Assembly: GCA_020854035.1 (NCBI GenBank)
Contig: JADZGE010000090.1
Coordinates: 1-46,516, forward strand
Source: Burkholderiales bacterium
GTDB taxonomy: Bacteria > Pseudomonadota > Gammaproteobacteria > Burkholderiales > SG8-41
DNA: 46,516 nt
Direction of reading: 5' to 3'
Positions 1 to 8,533 of the stretch are shown here, piece by piece. The number at the start of each line of letters is the position of its first letter. The stretch's first letter is position 1. The translations under genes and the position numbers were made by a program. The notes below the pieces were generated by a model. It ran no database searches, was not told the origin of the DNA, and saw only the letters and a list, made by a program, of their open reading frames with translations.

Positions 1-1927
1 AGCCCCAGTAGCTCATCTCCTCGCCGTGCAGGCATTCGCGCACGTTCTCCCGGCCGATCTTCGCCTTGGGATCGAGCACCGGCTTGAACGGATCCTCCTC
101 CACGTACGCACCGCCCACCCCCGGACCCGACCAGAGCGAGCCCTGGAAGAGCGCGCCCTTGTAGTTGCCCGCCCAGGTGTGCGCGCCGGAGCCCGGGATG
201 CCGATGCTGCCGACGAGCATCAACGGCAGGCACACCGCGCGGTTGTGAAGCGTGGCGTGAAAGTAGTGATTGATGCCTTCGCCGTAGTGGATCGCGATCG
301 GGTAGGCCTCGCGCGGCTTGCCCTTGTAGTCCGGGTCCCAGAAGCGCCGTCCGAAGTCCTTCGCCAGGCGATCGAGAAGCTCCCTGGATGCGCCGCAGAT
401 GTCGCTGACGGTGTCGAGATCGTAGTCGCGAAGGTGCACGCGGTACATCTCCCACACCGTCATCGCCTCGACTTCCTTGCCGTCCGCGAGACGCACGCTG
501 CCCTTCCAGTCGAGCTGGGGATCGATGCCGAGTTCGCCGAGGCGCTTGCCGACGTCGTCTCGCGTGATCGGCCTGACGCCGCCCGACTTGCGGTCGTAGA
601 CGAGAAAGTCGCCGGTCTTCTCCCGCTGCTCGGCCGTCATGCCGTGCACGGTGAAGCTCGGCCCCTTGGAGATGTCGCGGTTGCGGTAGCCGGCGATGAC
701 CTCCTGCGGGCGCAGGCGCTTCAGCGTATCCGCGCGCACGAGCAGCGGGAAATCGGTGAACTGCCTGACGTAGGCTTCGTCGTACCAGCCCTTTTCCATC
801 AGGTAGCGCGTGACGAAGAGAAAGATCGAGGTGTCGGAGAGCCCCGGGCGCACCGAGATCCAGTAGTCGGCCTTGCTCGCCGAGGGGTTGTACTCGGGCG
901 CGATCACGGCGATGCGCCCGCCGCGCTCCATGATCTCGTTCAGCCAGTGCGCCTCGGGCATCTTGTTTTCGATGAGGTTCTTGCCGACCTGCACGGTGAA
1001 CTTGGTGAAGCGCAGGTCGTTCAAATCGATGTCCGAGGTCTGCAGTCCGTGGACGAACGGCTGTCCCGGCGCCTGGTCGCCGCGCCAGGTGTACTCCGAC
1101 CACTCGCGCCCGCCCTTCGCCTTGTCCGGCCCGACCTTGCGCACGTGCGCATCCAGCAGCCCCAGCATGTTGGCCATGCGGAACGTGCCGAACTTGCCGA
1201 CCACGCCGTGCGGCGGGAGGGAACTTCCGAGCTTCATCGTGCGCGTGCCCGCGCCCTCCCAGTGCTCGAGCATCTCCTGCGGATAGCCGTCGTTCTTCAC
1301 GAGCCTGCGCCGGCCATCCTCCCCGCTGTAGGTGCGCGCGATCGCGATCATCGCCTTGGCGACGTAGGTCGTCGCCTCGTCCCAGGACACGCGCACGAAG
1401 GTGTCGGTGCCGCGCGCGTCGAAACGGTACTGGGTGCGCAGCTTCGGGTTGTCCGAAAGCGACGGGAAGCCCGCATCGGCCCATTCCTTCCAGCCGGCGC
1501 GCAGCATCGGTCCCTTCGCGCGGTACGGGCCGTAGACGCGCCGGTGCATGGTGAAGCCCTTGAGGCACATGCGCGGGTTCCACGACGCGGTGGCCTGATT
1601 GCCGTACAGATCCTTGTAGCGCTGGTGATCGTAGTTCTGTTCGAGGCGCACGACGACGCCGTTGCGCACGAAGGCGCGCACCCGGCACATGTGCGTGTCA
1701 TTGGGAGCGCAGATGAAGGTGAAGCTCCGGTCGTAGCCGTACTGGTTGCGATACACCTCCTCCCACTCGCGCTCCGGGTAGTGCTCGAGCGGATTGTCGA
1801 TCCCGGGGGCCGGCACCAGCGCGCGGGCCGCGTAGGCGCGCTCGCCCCCGGCGCTCGCCCAGAGCCCCCCGGCGAGCGCGCCTCCGGCCTTGAGAAACCG
1901 CCGCCGCGTGATTCCGCTCTTCCTCAT
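1..1927 (-). CDS. Tat-exported molybdopterin oxidoreductase, nitrate reductase/NxrA-like (type II DMSO reductase family), 3' end outside window
   Basis: This encodes the catalytic subunit of a periplasmic molybdenum enzyme, and 642 residues are visible before the left edge. The N-terminus has a twin-arginine signal (TRRRFLKAGG, residues 7-16). The likely FS0 iron-sulfur ligands read Cys73-x3-Asp77-x3-Cys81-x39-Cys121, so an Asp sits where NarG has a Cys; the motif CAPNDTHMC and the segment WNPRMCLKG resemble the NxrA/archaeal-type nitrate reductase branch (family recall, not searched). A WRGDQ segment downstream may carry the Mo-ligating Asp. The start at 1927 is chosen for the Tat signal and lies 11 bp after the upstream cytochrome gene. 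An iron-sulfur beta subunit would be expected beyond the left edge. The substrate could be nitrate, nitrite or another oxyanion; the sequence alone does not decide. Confidence 0.87.
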   Translation of the reverse strand, partial: MRKSGITRRRFLKAGGALAGGLWASAGGERAYAARALVPAPGIDNPLEHYPEREWEEVYRNQYGYDRSFTFICAPNDTHMCRVRAFVRNGVVVRLEQNYDHQRYKDLYGNQATASWNPRMCLKGFTMHRRVYGPYRAKGPMLRAGWKEWADAGFPSLSDNPKLRTQYRFDARGTDTFVRVSWDEATTYVAKAMIAIARTYSGEDGRRRLVKNDGYPQEMLEHWEGAGTRTMKLGSSLPPHGVVGKFGTFRMANMLGLLDAHVRKVGPDKAKGGREWSEYTWRGDQAPGQPFVHGLQTSDIDLNDLRFTKFTVQVGKNLIENKMPEAHWLNEIMERGGRIAVIAPEYNPSASKADYWISVRPGLSDTSIFLFVTRYLMEKGWYDEAYVRQFTDFPLLVRADTLKRLRPQEVIAGYRNRDISKGPSFTVHGMTAEQREKTGDFLVYDRKSGGVRPITRDDVGKRLGELGIDPQLDWKGSVRLADGKEVEAMTVWEMYRVHLRDYDLDTVSDICGASRELLDRLAKDFGRRFWDPDYKGKPREAYPIAIHYGEGINHYFHATLHNRAVCLPLMLVGSIGIPGSGAHTWAGNYKGALFQGSLWSGPGVGGAYVEEDPFKPVLDPKAKIGRENVRECLHGEEMSYWG

Positions 1928-1938
1928 GAGGTCGCCTT

Positions 1939-2745
1939 CTAGTGTTTCGCGTGTTCCGCCGCCGGAGCCTCGGTGGCCCGCGGCTCGAATCCGGTCGCGC
2001 GGTAGAGGTAGAGGATCACCTTCCAGGCCTCCTCCGGCTCGAGATCGTTCGCGTGCAGGGTGGAGGCGTCGGGTTCGTCCGCCGTCGCCACCCACTTCGG
2101 CATGGCGCTGTTGAACTGGTTCTGCACGCCGCCCACGTTCAGCCGCCAATAGACATAGGGCAGCGTCAACTGCGCGATCGTGCCCGCGTCGGTGAAGTTC
2201 GCCGGCCTGATCGGATAGCGGAAGCCTTCCGCGGCCGGGCCCTGACCGTCGAGCTTCTCGCCGTGGCAGACGGCGCAGTTTCCTTCGTAGAGCCGCTTGC
2301 CGGCGGCGATGTCCTCGGCGCGCCACGCCTTCGGGTTGGCCGCCCACGCCGGCACCGCAATGCGCTTGAGCACCTCTTCTCCCACCGTCGGATGGCGCTG
2401 GAATATCTCCACCGGCGGCGCGTAGCTCGGGCGCAGCGCGTCGTATACCCACCACCCGAGCACAAGCGGGATCACGGCGAGCAGCGCCAGGCGCTGCGCG
2501 CGGATCGCGCCCGGCTCCCGCGCCGGCACATCGACGAAGAAATCGACGAAACGGCGGATTCGCGCATCGTCGAGGGTGACGTGAATCAGGGCTCCGGCGA
2601 TGACGAAACCCATGTAGAGCAGGATCACGCTGCCCGGGATGACCGGACGCACGAGCTTGAGCAGGACGTAGATCGCCGCCACGACCAGCGCGACGCGGGT
2701 GGCCAACGGTACCCGCGTCCGCCAGGTCTCGCGCAGTCGCCTCAC
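1939..2745 (-). CDS. membrane-anchored monoheme cytochrome c
   Basis: This is a 268-residue protein with three hydrophobic segments (about residues 16-33, 37-56 and 86-102) followed by a periplasmic cytochrome c domain. The single heme site is CAVCH (Cys157, Cys160, His161), and a later Met in NSAMPKW is a plausible axial ligand. It probably carries electrons between the upstream diheme cytochrome or bd-like protein and the molybdoenzyme encoded just downstream. The start overlaps the stop of the upstream diheme gene by 4 bp (ATGA), so the two are translationally coupled. The role is inferred from the operon. Confidence 0.88.
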   Translation of the reverse strand: MRRLRETWRTRVPLATRVALVVAAIYVLLKLVRPVIPGSVILLYMGFVIAGALIHVTLDDARIRRFVDFFVDVPAREPGAIRAQRLALLAVIPLVLGWWVYDALRPSYAPPVEIFQRHPTVGEEVLKRIAVPAWAANPKAWRAEDIAAGKRLYEGNCAVCHGEKLDGQGPAAEGFRYPIRPANFTDAGTIAQLTLPYVYWRLNVGGVQNQFNSAMPKWVATADEPDASTLHANDLEPEEAWKVILYLYRATGFEPRATEAPAAEHAKH

Positions 2746-3560
2746 GGTTTCCTCCCGGCGAGGTACTCGACGAGCGAGCGGAGCTGCGCGCCGGTGAGCT
2801 TCGCGCCGTAGTCCTGCGGCATCACCCCCGGGGGAAACTCCTTCGACTCGTAGGCCTTCGGATCGACGATCGCTTCGAGAAGGAACGCTTCGAGGCTCAT
2901 CTTGCGCGCCGCCGCGGCCTGCCGGAGCGTTCCCGCGTCGAGGCTCGGCCCGAGCACCTTCTTGCCCGCTTCCAGGCTGTGGCAGCCGGCGCAGGCGAGC
3001 GCCTCGAACAGCCCCTTCGCATCGCCCGGCGCGGCGGCGACGGGCGCGCTCGCCGCGGGCGCGCCCGCCGGGCGCGCGATGTCCCCGATCTTCACCGAGG
3101 GCCTGCCGCCGAGCGACTGGAGGTAATTGACCACCGCGACGATCTCCTCGTAGCCAAGCTTGGCGGGCGCGCCGGTGGACGCCGGCATGATGTTGGCGTA
3201 GCCCTCGACGAGATAGGCACCGGGCTCGTAGAGCGACTGCGCCAGGTATTCGGCGAGATTTCCCGGCCCGCCCTGCACGCCGCGCGCGCGGCGCGCGGCG
3301 ATGTCGGCAAGGTTCGGTCCGCGGCCCCCGCCCTTCACGCCGGCGCCCGGCTCGAGCGTGTGGCAGGTCATGCAGCCGCGCTGGCGCACGAGCGTCGCGC
3401 CGAGCGCGGCAAGCTCCGCGGGGCTCATCGCGTCCGTGATCGCGAGCTTCTGCGGCGGCTGCCAGCGCGTCTGCGGGATCCAGTTCGCGAACCAGACGAA
3501 GAACCCGATCACGACGAGCGCGGGGATCACCGGCGTGACATGCGCCGCGAGGCCCTTCAT
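2742..3560 (-). CDS. membrane-anchored diheme cytochrome c
   Basis: A 272-residue protein with an N-terminal membrane anchor (about residues 8-27) and two class I cytochrome c domains. The heme motifs are CMTCH (Cys63, Cys66, His67) and CAGCH (Cys190, Cys193, His194), joined by an Ala/Pro-rich linker near residues 163-180. YANIMPAS and GVMPQDY supply candidate axial methionines. It overlaps the bd-like gene upstream and the monoheme cytochrome gene downstream by 4 bp each, so all were probably made as one electron-transfer unit. It likely moves electrons between the quinone-facing membrane protein and the periplasmic molybdoenzyme; direction is not determinable. Confidence 0.89.
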   Translation of the reverse strand: MKGLAAHVTPVIPALVVIGFFVWFANWIPQTRWQPPQKLAITDAMSPAELAALGATLVRQRGCMTCHTLEPGAGVKGGGRGPNLADIAARRARGVQGGPGNLAEYLAQSLYEPGAYLVEGYANIMPASTGAPAKLGYEEIVAVVNYLQSLGGRPSVKIGDIARPAGAPAASAPVAAAPGDAKGLFEALACAGCHSLEAGKKVLGPSLDAGTLRQAAAARKMSLEAFLLEAIVDPKAYESKEFPPGVMPQDYGAKLTGAQLRSLVEYLAGRKP

Positions 3561-5353
3561 CGCGACACGCCTTCGGACACGGGCCCGGCGTGCCCCCGAT
3601 CCTCGGTCTTCCCGGTCATCCCGGAGACCGCGAAGGCGACGGCGAGCAACGCAAAGAAAACGAGCGTGATGAAGGTAATGACGACCGCGGCTTCGCCCAG
3701 GGAAGGCAGCCCGGCGCCCGGCGAGGTGTCCTCCACGATCCCGAAGACGTGCCAGTTAAGGCGCGCGCCGCTCCGCGCGTAACCCATGAGCCCCATCAGC
3801 CAGACGATGACGAAAGCAAGCATGATGAGGACATACTGGCCCCGTCGCGGCATCGTGCCCCAGCGCACCTCGGCCACCGTCTTCGCCCCCCGCAGGAGAA
3901 ACTGATCGAGGATGAAGGTCACGGCGATGCCGCCGATGAGAACGATGATCTGCCAGATGGAGGTCTTGATCCGGAGTTCCGCGGGGGCGAAATAGCCGTA
4001 GACGCCGAGCACCGTGATGACGAGCGCGGTCAGCCCGAGCAGGCTCCACTGGACCAGCGCCCCGGTCCGCGCCCACCGGACCGTCGGCACCCGCCCGGCG
4101 CGGCGGTAGAGCAGGTAGCTCGCGTAGAGCACGACCAGCACCAGCGTGACGGCGATCATCTTCGGGGCCATCACGCCGAGCGCGCCGAGTATCGGATGAA
4201 ACCCGCCGGTCGACTCCTCGATCGACGCCGCCATGGTATGCGGCGTCGCCCACACGATGAAGCCGCTCACCAGCAGCACGTTGAACACCACGCTCCACCG
4301 CTGCTGCGCCTCGGAGCCGGGTATGCGCAGCAATCCCAGCCAGGAGTAGTAGGCGGCGCCGATGAACAGCACCGCGATCACGATCGCCTGGATGATGAAG
4401 AGCCAGGAGAGGACACCGCCCATGAGCGTCACGCCGTAGGTGGCGGAGTAGGCGAACAGTTCGAAGCCGAAGTAGTAGCCCGCGAAGGGCAGAAACAGCA
4501 TGGTGAACAGGGCGATGAGGTTGCCCGTATAGCCCATCCAGTCGTAGAGCGCCCGCTCCTGCGGGCTCTGCGCCATCAGGAAGCGGTACGCGGCGTACGC
4601 CGAGCACAGCAGCGCGCCGAAGGTGATGTTGGCGACGAGGCGATGGACGTTGAGCGGCATCCAGCCGGGGTTCCAGACCGCGTCGTACAAGCTGACGAGA
4701 TTGCCCTGCTGGTCAACGCCCCCTGGCGTCATCATGAACGTCGCCCAGGCGTCCGCGATGAACATCACGATCGTGCCGAAGATGTTGAGCAGCAGCCCGA
4801 GCCACAGGTGCAGCCACTTGCGTTCACCCTGCAACCGGTCCCAGCCGTAGTACCAGAAGTAGAGGCACAGGGTCTCGGCCACGAAAAAGAGCGGGTAAAT
4901 GACGAACGTCGGCCCGAATATCCCGGTGAGATAACCCATGAACCTGGGATACGCGGTGAACAGAACGAAACCGAGCAGCGCGCCGGTGATCGCCGTGAGC
5001 GAGTAGGACGCCGGCAGCAGGCGCGCCATTTCGTGGGCAAGCCAGTCGTAACGGCGCGCTTCGGCGGCGTCGCTCTTCGCGGCGCGCCACCCGAGGTACT
5101 CGATGAACAGCGCGAACATGGGCACCGCCAGCACGAAGGCGGCAAACATGAGGTGCAGTTGCGCGGCGATCCACGCCGCGACACGGCTGTCGATGCCCGC
5201 GACCACCGGGTATTCCGGGCCGGGAGCGAGCCCTTGCGGGCAGGCGATCCCGGCGACGAGGAGCAAGGACCCCGCCACCAGCGCTCTGGCGGTACCCCGA
5301 ACCCGCTCCGGCCTGTTCCTCACCCCTGCGCTCCGCGTTGTTCTCGTTTCCAC
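3557..5353 (-). CDS. cytochrome bd-type oxidase subunit I-like membrane protein
   Basis: A 598-residue, very hydrophobic protein with roughly 14 predicted membrane segments. It resembles CydA: a His in AAQLHLMF and a His in PLNVHRLVANITFG sit in contexts like the heme-binding His19 and His186 of CydA. It is longer than CydA by several C-terminal helices. No CydB gene is adjacent; c-type cytochromes follow instead, so it is more likely a bd-like quinone- or cytochrome-coupled component than a standard terminal oxidase. Such bd-like proteins occur beside NxrA-type enzymes in nitrite oxidisers such as Nitrospira (recalled, not searched). It is the first gene of the operon. The start is not fixed: the first 20 residues precede a hydrophobic stretch (about residues 24-38). 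Confidence 0.82.
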   Translation of the reverse strand: METRTTRSAGVRNRPERVRGTARALVAGSLLLVAGIACPQGLAPGPEYPVVAGIDSRVAAWIAAQLHLMFAAFVLAVPMFALFIEYLGWRAAKSDAAEARRYDWLAHEMARLLPASYSLTAITGALLGFVLFTAYPRFMGYLTGIFGPTFVIYPLFFVAETLCLYFWYYGWDRLQGERKWLHLWLGLLLNIFGTIVMFIADAWATFMMTPGGVDQQGNLVSLYDAVWNPGWMPLNVHRLVANITFGALLCSAYAAYRFLMAQSPQERALYDWMGYTGNLIALFTMLFLPFAGYYFGFELFAYSATYGVTLMGGVLSWLFIIQAIVIAVLFIGAAYYSWLGLLRIPGSEAQQRWSVVFNVLLVSGFIVWATPHTMAASIEESTGGFHPILGALGVMAPKMIAVTLVLVVLYASYLLYRRAGRVPTVRWARTGALVQWSLLGLTALVITVLGVYGYFAPAELRIKTSIWQIIVLIGGIAVTFILDQFLLRGAKTVAEVRWGTMPRRGQYVLIMLAFVIVWLMGLMGYARSGARLNWHVFGIVEDTSPGAGLPSLGEAAVVITFITLVFFALLAVAFAVSGMTGKTEDRGHAGPVSEGVSR

Positions 5354-5634
5354 TTCGCGCCAACGGGTCTCACCGTAGCAACAATCGCACCAATTCCCCG
5401 TGTTCCGGTCCCGCGAGAACGTCGCTCGAAAAACCCATGGCGTAACAACGGATTCGCGCGACCCGGGCCGTTCGAGCCCATGACGGCGGTGTGAATGATT
5501 CTTTCAAGTGCCGCCGGTGCACCGCGCAATGATTGAAAGGTTCGTTCACTGCGTCAGTGCTTTCTTCCCGGGCGCGGCGCGAGGGTGCGCCGACAATGCC
5601 TTGATCTTGCGATTCATCCATCGCGTCCCCGGGG

Positions 5635-5650
5635 CTGGCACGGTTTCTGC
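5635..5650 (+). promoter_or_regulatory. sigma-54 promoter of the usp-hemG-kinase-regulator operon
   Basis: CTGGCACG-N4-CTGC matches the -24/-12 sigma-54 consensus, with GG at 5637-5638 and GC at 5649-5650, exactly 12 bp apart. The predicted start of transcription is near 5662, about 70 bp before the ATG at 5733. It lies in the 379-bp divergent gap 5354-5732, in which I see no other gene. The fourth gene of the same operon encodes a sigma-54 activator, which makes autoregulation plausible. Confidence 0.7.
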
Positions 5651-5732
5651 GATCGTTGCCGGATGCGAGGACACCGCGAGAACGACGCGCGCGGCGGCGC
5701 AACCGGGGCGCGAAGATCAGGGAGATGAAACG

Positions 5733-7100
5733 ATGGATGGAAGCCATTCGGGGTACCGGTCTCATGAAGCGCACGGCACCATGCGCGCCGGGACGGAGAT
5801 ACCCCGCGTCGAGCCGGGCCGGGGTTTGTGTTACCGGTCGATCCTCATGGCGGTGGATTGCTCGGATCATTCGAATCGCGGCGTCGGCGAGGCCGTGGCG
5901 TTGGCGGGTCTCGCCGGCGCGAAACTCACCGGCATCCACGTGTACGCGGCCCGGCTGCACGATCTGCGCTTTCGCCAGATGGAAGGCGGCCTGCCGGAAC
6001 GCTACCGCCAGCAGGAAGCCCTCGAGCAACAGCGGGATATTCACAACGAGCTCATTACCCACGGCTTGACCCTGATCGCGGACTCGTACCTGGAGGATGC
6101 GGCGCGCGCCTGCCGGGAGGCGGCCATACCATTCGCTCCGCTCACCGCGGAGGGCAGGAACTACCGGGCGCTCGCCGACGAGGCGAACAGCGGGCGGCAT
6201 GATCTCCTCGTGATCGGCGCCCAGGGCCTGGGCGCGGTTCCCGGCGGGATGCTCGGCACGGTGTGCGAGCGCGTGGTGCGCCGCGCCGCGATCGATACGC
6301 TGGTGATCAAGGATCCGCGGCGCGGCCTGGCCGGCGGCCCCGTCGTCGTGGCCATCGACGGCTCCGAGCAAGCCTACGGGGGCCTCATGACGGCGCTTGA
6401 TCTCGCGCGGAGCTGGGGCGTCCGGCTGCACGTGGTGGCCGCCTATGACCCGTATTTTCACTACGTGGCGTTCAACCGCATCAGCCGGGTGCTGTCCGAG
6501 GAAGCGAGCCGCGTGTTTCGCTTCAAGGAGCAGGAACGGTTGCACGAGGAAATCATCGATGCCGGGTTGGCGCGGATCTACCAGGCCCAGCTCACCGTCG
6601 CCCAATCCATCGCGGCGGAGCGGAACATGACGATCGAAACACGCCTTCTCGACGGCAAGCCGCACGCGGCGATCCAGAAATACGTGCGGGCCGTGGATCC
6701 CTCGCTCCTGGTGATCGGCAGGCTCGGGATCCATGCGGATGCCGGGCTCGATATCGGCGGCAACGCCGAGCGCCTGCTGCGCGAGGTCGAGTGCGCGGTT
6801 CTGTTGAGCCAGCGCTCTCATCGCCCGCGAACGGATGCCATCGCCGCGGCGACCACGACCTGGACGGTGGAGGCCGAGCGGCGCATGGCGCGCGTGCCGG
6901 AGATCGCGCGCAAGATGGCGCGCATGGCGATCCTGCAATACGCCCGGGAGCGGGGGCACACCGTGATCACCGAGAGCGTCATCGACGAGGCGACCGCGTT
7001 GTTGTGTCCCGGCCATGCCCGGGCGGCGGGGGCCGCGGCCGACAGCGCGGGCGGCACGGGATCTCACGGCAAGGAAGCCGGCACGGACCACCGCCGATGA
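5733..7100 (+). CDS. tandem universal stress protein with C-terminal PCP-reductase-like domain
   Basis: A 455-residue cytoplasmic protein. The first Usp domain carries the nucleotide-binding pattern G-x2-G-x9-G-T (GAQGLGAVPGGMLGT). The second begins at VVVAIDGSEQA and ends with a degenerate form of the same pattern. The last 100 residues hold a short domain (W-T-V-E-A-E-R-R followed by IARKMARMAILQYARERG) that resembles the C-terminal domain of light-independent protochlorophyllide reductase subunit B. The ATG at 5733 is preferred over an upstream frame from 5508 because GGGAG lies 8 bp before it and homology begins soon after (LCYRSILMAVDCSD). It overlaps the next gene by 4 bp. It probably binds ATP and senses stress or redox state; the function of the added domain outside chlorophyll synthesis is unknown. 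Confidence 0.85.
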   Translation: MDGSHSGYRSHEAHGTMRAGTEIPRVEPGRGLCYRSILMAVDCSDHSNRGVGEAVALAGLAGAKLTGIHVYAARLHDLRFRQMEGGLPERYRQQEALEQQRDIHNELITHGLTLIADSYLEDAARACREAAIPFAPLTAEGRNYRALADEANSGRHDLLVIGAQGLGAVPGGMLGTVCERVVRRAAIDTLVIKDPRRGLAGGPVVVAIDGSEQAYGGLMTALDLARSWGVRLHVVAAYDPYFHYVAFNRISRVLSEEASRVFRFKEQERLHEEIIDAGLARIYQAQLTVAQSIAAERNMTIETRLLDGKPHAAIQKYVRAVDPSLLVIGRLGIHADAGLDIGGNAERLLREVECAVLLSQRSHRPRTDAIAAATTTWTVEAERRMARVPEIARKMARMAILQYARERGHTVITESVIDEATALLCPGHARAAGAAADSAGGTGSHGKEAGTDHRR

Positions 7101-8533
7101 GCGACCCCGAGGTCATCGTGATCGGGGGCGGCGTATCCGGCCTGTCGGTGGCCTGGTGGCTCGCCGAGGCCGGCATCCCGGTCGAGGTGTGGGACGAGGC
7201 GGATCAACCGGGAGGCAAGATCGCCACGCGCGCTGCCGGCGGCTACCTGACCGAGCGGGCCGCGTCCCTGATGCTCAACTTCCGCCCCGAGGTAAGCCGC
7301 CTGCTCGCGGCGACCGGCCTCGACGCGGACCGCGTGAGCTGCCCGGGTCCGCCGGGAAGCCCGCGCTATGTCTTGCAAGGCGGTCGGCTCGTGCCCGTGC
7401 CGATGCGCCCGGGTGCGCTCGTCCGCTCTCCCCTGCTCAGCCTGCGCGGGAAATTGCGCGTGCTCGCCGAGCCTTTCGTTCCGAAGGGACGCCGTCCCGA
7501 GGAGACCGTGAGCGAATTCGTGCAACGACGCCTCGGCCGCGAGCTGCTGGAAAAGACGATGGAACCGTTCATCGCCGGGCCGCTCGCCTCCGATCCCGAT
7601 CTCGCGAGCGCGCAGGCGGTGCTGCCGCGACTGAAGGCGATCGAACAGCGCTACGCCAGCCTTGCCCTCGGCATCTTCGTGCACCGGGTATTGAAGCGGC
7701 GCACCGCGCCGATTCACGAGGTATTCTCCTTCCGCAATGGGCTCGCGACCCTGATCGATGCGCTCGCCGCCGCGCCCGGGGTGCGCGTGCACGCGAGGCA
7801 CGCGGCAACGCAACTTGAACCGACACGGTCCGGGTGGCGCGTCACCGGGAACACGCCGGGGGGCGAGCGCACGCTCCGGGCGCGGCACGTCGTGCTGAGC
7901 CTCCCTGCCGCGGGCGCCGCGACGCTGCTCCGTCCCTTCGACGATGAGCTGGAGGGGCTCCTGCGCGGCATCGAGTATGCCTCGCTGACGGTGGTGCACC
8001 TCGCCTTCGATCGATCCACCGTGCATCACCCGCTCAAGGGCACCGGTTTTCTGGTGCCGCGCGCCGAATGCCCGCAATTGACAGGCTGCCAATGGGTCAG
8101 TAGCTTGTTCCCCTGCCGGGCACCTCCCGGCAAGGCGCTGATGACCTGTTACCTGGGCGGTGCTCGCGCCCCCGAAACGAGAGAGTGGGATGACGACCGG
8201 TGTATCGCGGCGCTCATGGCGTGGCTCGCGCCGCTCGTGAAGATCACGGCGGCGCCCGAGCGCGTGTGGATTGATCGGCACGAACGCGCGCTGCCGCTTT
8301 ATCATGGCGCGTATCCGGGGAGGCTGGGCGCGATCGCGGCACGCCTGGCGAACTGGCCCGGACTCCACGTGGCCGCCAACTACCGGGGAGGCGTTTCCAT
8401 CCGGGACCGCATCGCCTGTGGCTACGCGATGGCGCAGGGCATACGATCCGCCCTGGCGGATTCGGGCGCGCCATTGCCGGCGGCGGCCTTCCGGTCGTTT
8501 CCAATGCACGCCGTCGGCGGGAGTTCGTGCTAG
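7097..8533 (+). CDS. hemG: protoporphyrinogen oxidase, HemY type
   Basis: A 478-residue FAD-dependent amine-oxidase-fold enzyme expected to oxidise protoporphyrinogen IX to protoporphyrin IX, the penultimate step of heme synthesis. The N-terminus VIVIGGGVSGLSVAWWL is a Rossmann dinucleotide-binding motif. The MEPFIAGPLASDPDLAS region corresponds to the PPO-specific segment PF-x-G-x-YA-x-DP. The C-terminal YRGGVSIRDRIACGY matches the final FAD-binding motif. The ATG overlaps the stop of the usp gene (ATGA). Heme supply fits the cytochrome operon that diverges from this one. The older symbol hemY is also used. A squalene- or carotenoid-type desaturase is less likely given the PPO motifs. Confidence 0.85.
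   Translation: MSDPEVIVIGGGVSGLSVAWWLAEAGIPVEVWDEADQPGGKIATRAAGGYLTERAASLMLNFRPEVSRLLAATGLDADRVSCPGPPGSPRYVLQGGRLVPVPMRPGALVRSPLLSLRGKLRVLAEPFVPKGRRPEETVSEFVQRRLGRELLEKTMEPFIAGPLASDPDLASAQAVLPRLKAIEQRYASLALGIFVHRVLKRRTAPIHEVFSFRNGLATLIDALAAAPGVRVHARHAATQLEPTRSGWRVTGNTPGGERTLRARHVVLSLPAAGAATLLRPFDDELEGLLRGIEYASLTVVHLAFDRSTVHHPLKGTGFLVPRAECPQLTGCQWVSSLFPCRAPPGKALMTCYLGGARAPETREWDDDRCIAALMAWLAPLVKITAAPERVWIDRHERALPLYHGAYPGRLGAIAARLANWPGLHVAANYRGGVSIRDRIACGYAMAQGIRSALADSGAPLPAAAFRSFPMHAVGGSSC

Noticed and set aside
1..1927. Cytoplasmic NarG nitrate reductase
   Set aside because: A full Tat signal is present and the Fe-S motif is C-x3-D-x3-C rather than H-x3-C-x3-C.
26..1942. Long plus-strand open frame of 638 codons
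   Set aside because: It is antisense to the Tat-type molybdoenzyme, rich in Arg, His, Ala and Val without motifs, and is explained by the codon bias of the real gene.
3557..5353. Standard cytochrome bd quinol oxidase
   Set aside because: No CydB is adjacent, the protein has extra helices and the following genes are c-type cytochromes.
5354..5507. Sigma-54 promoter for the minus-strand respiratory operon
   Set aside because: The best GGCAC on that strand has no GC at the required 12-bp distance.
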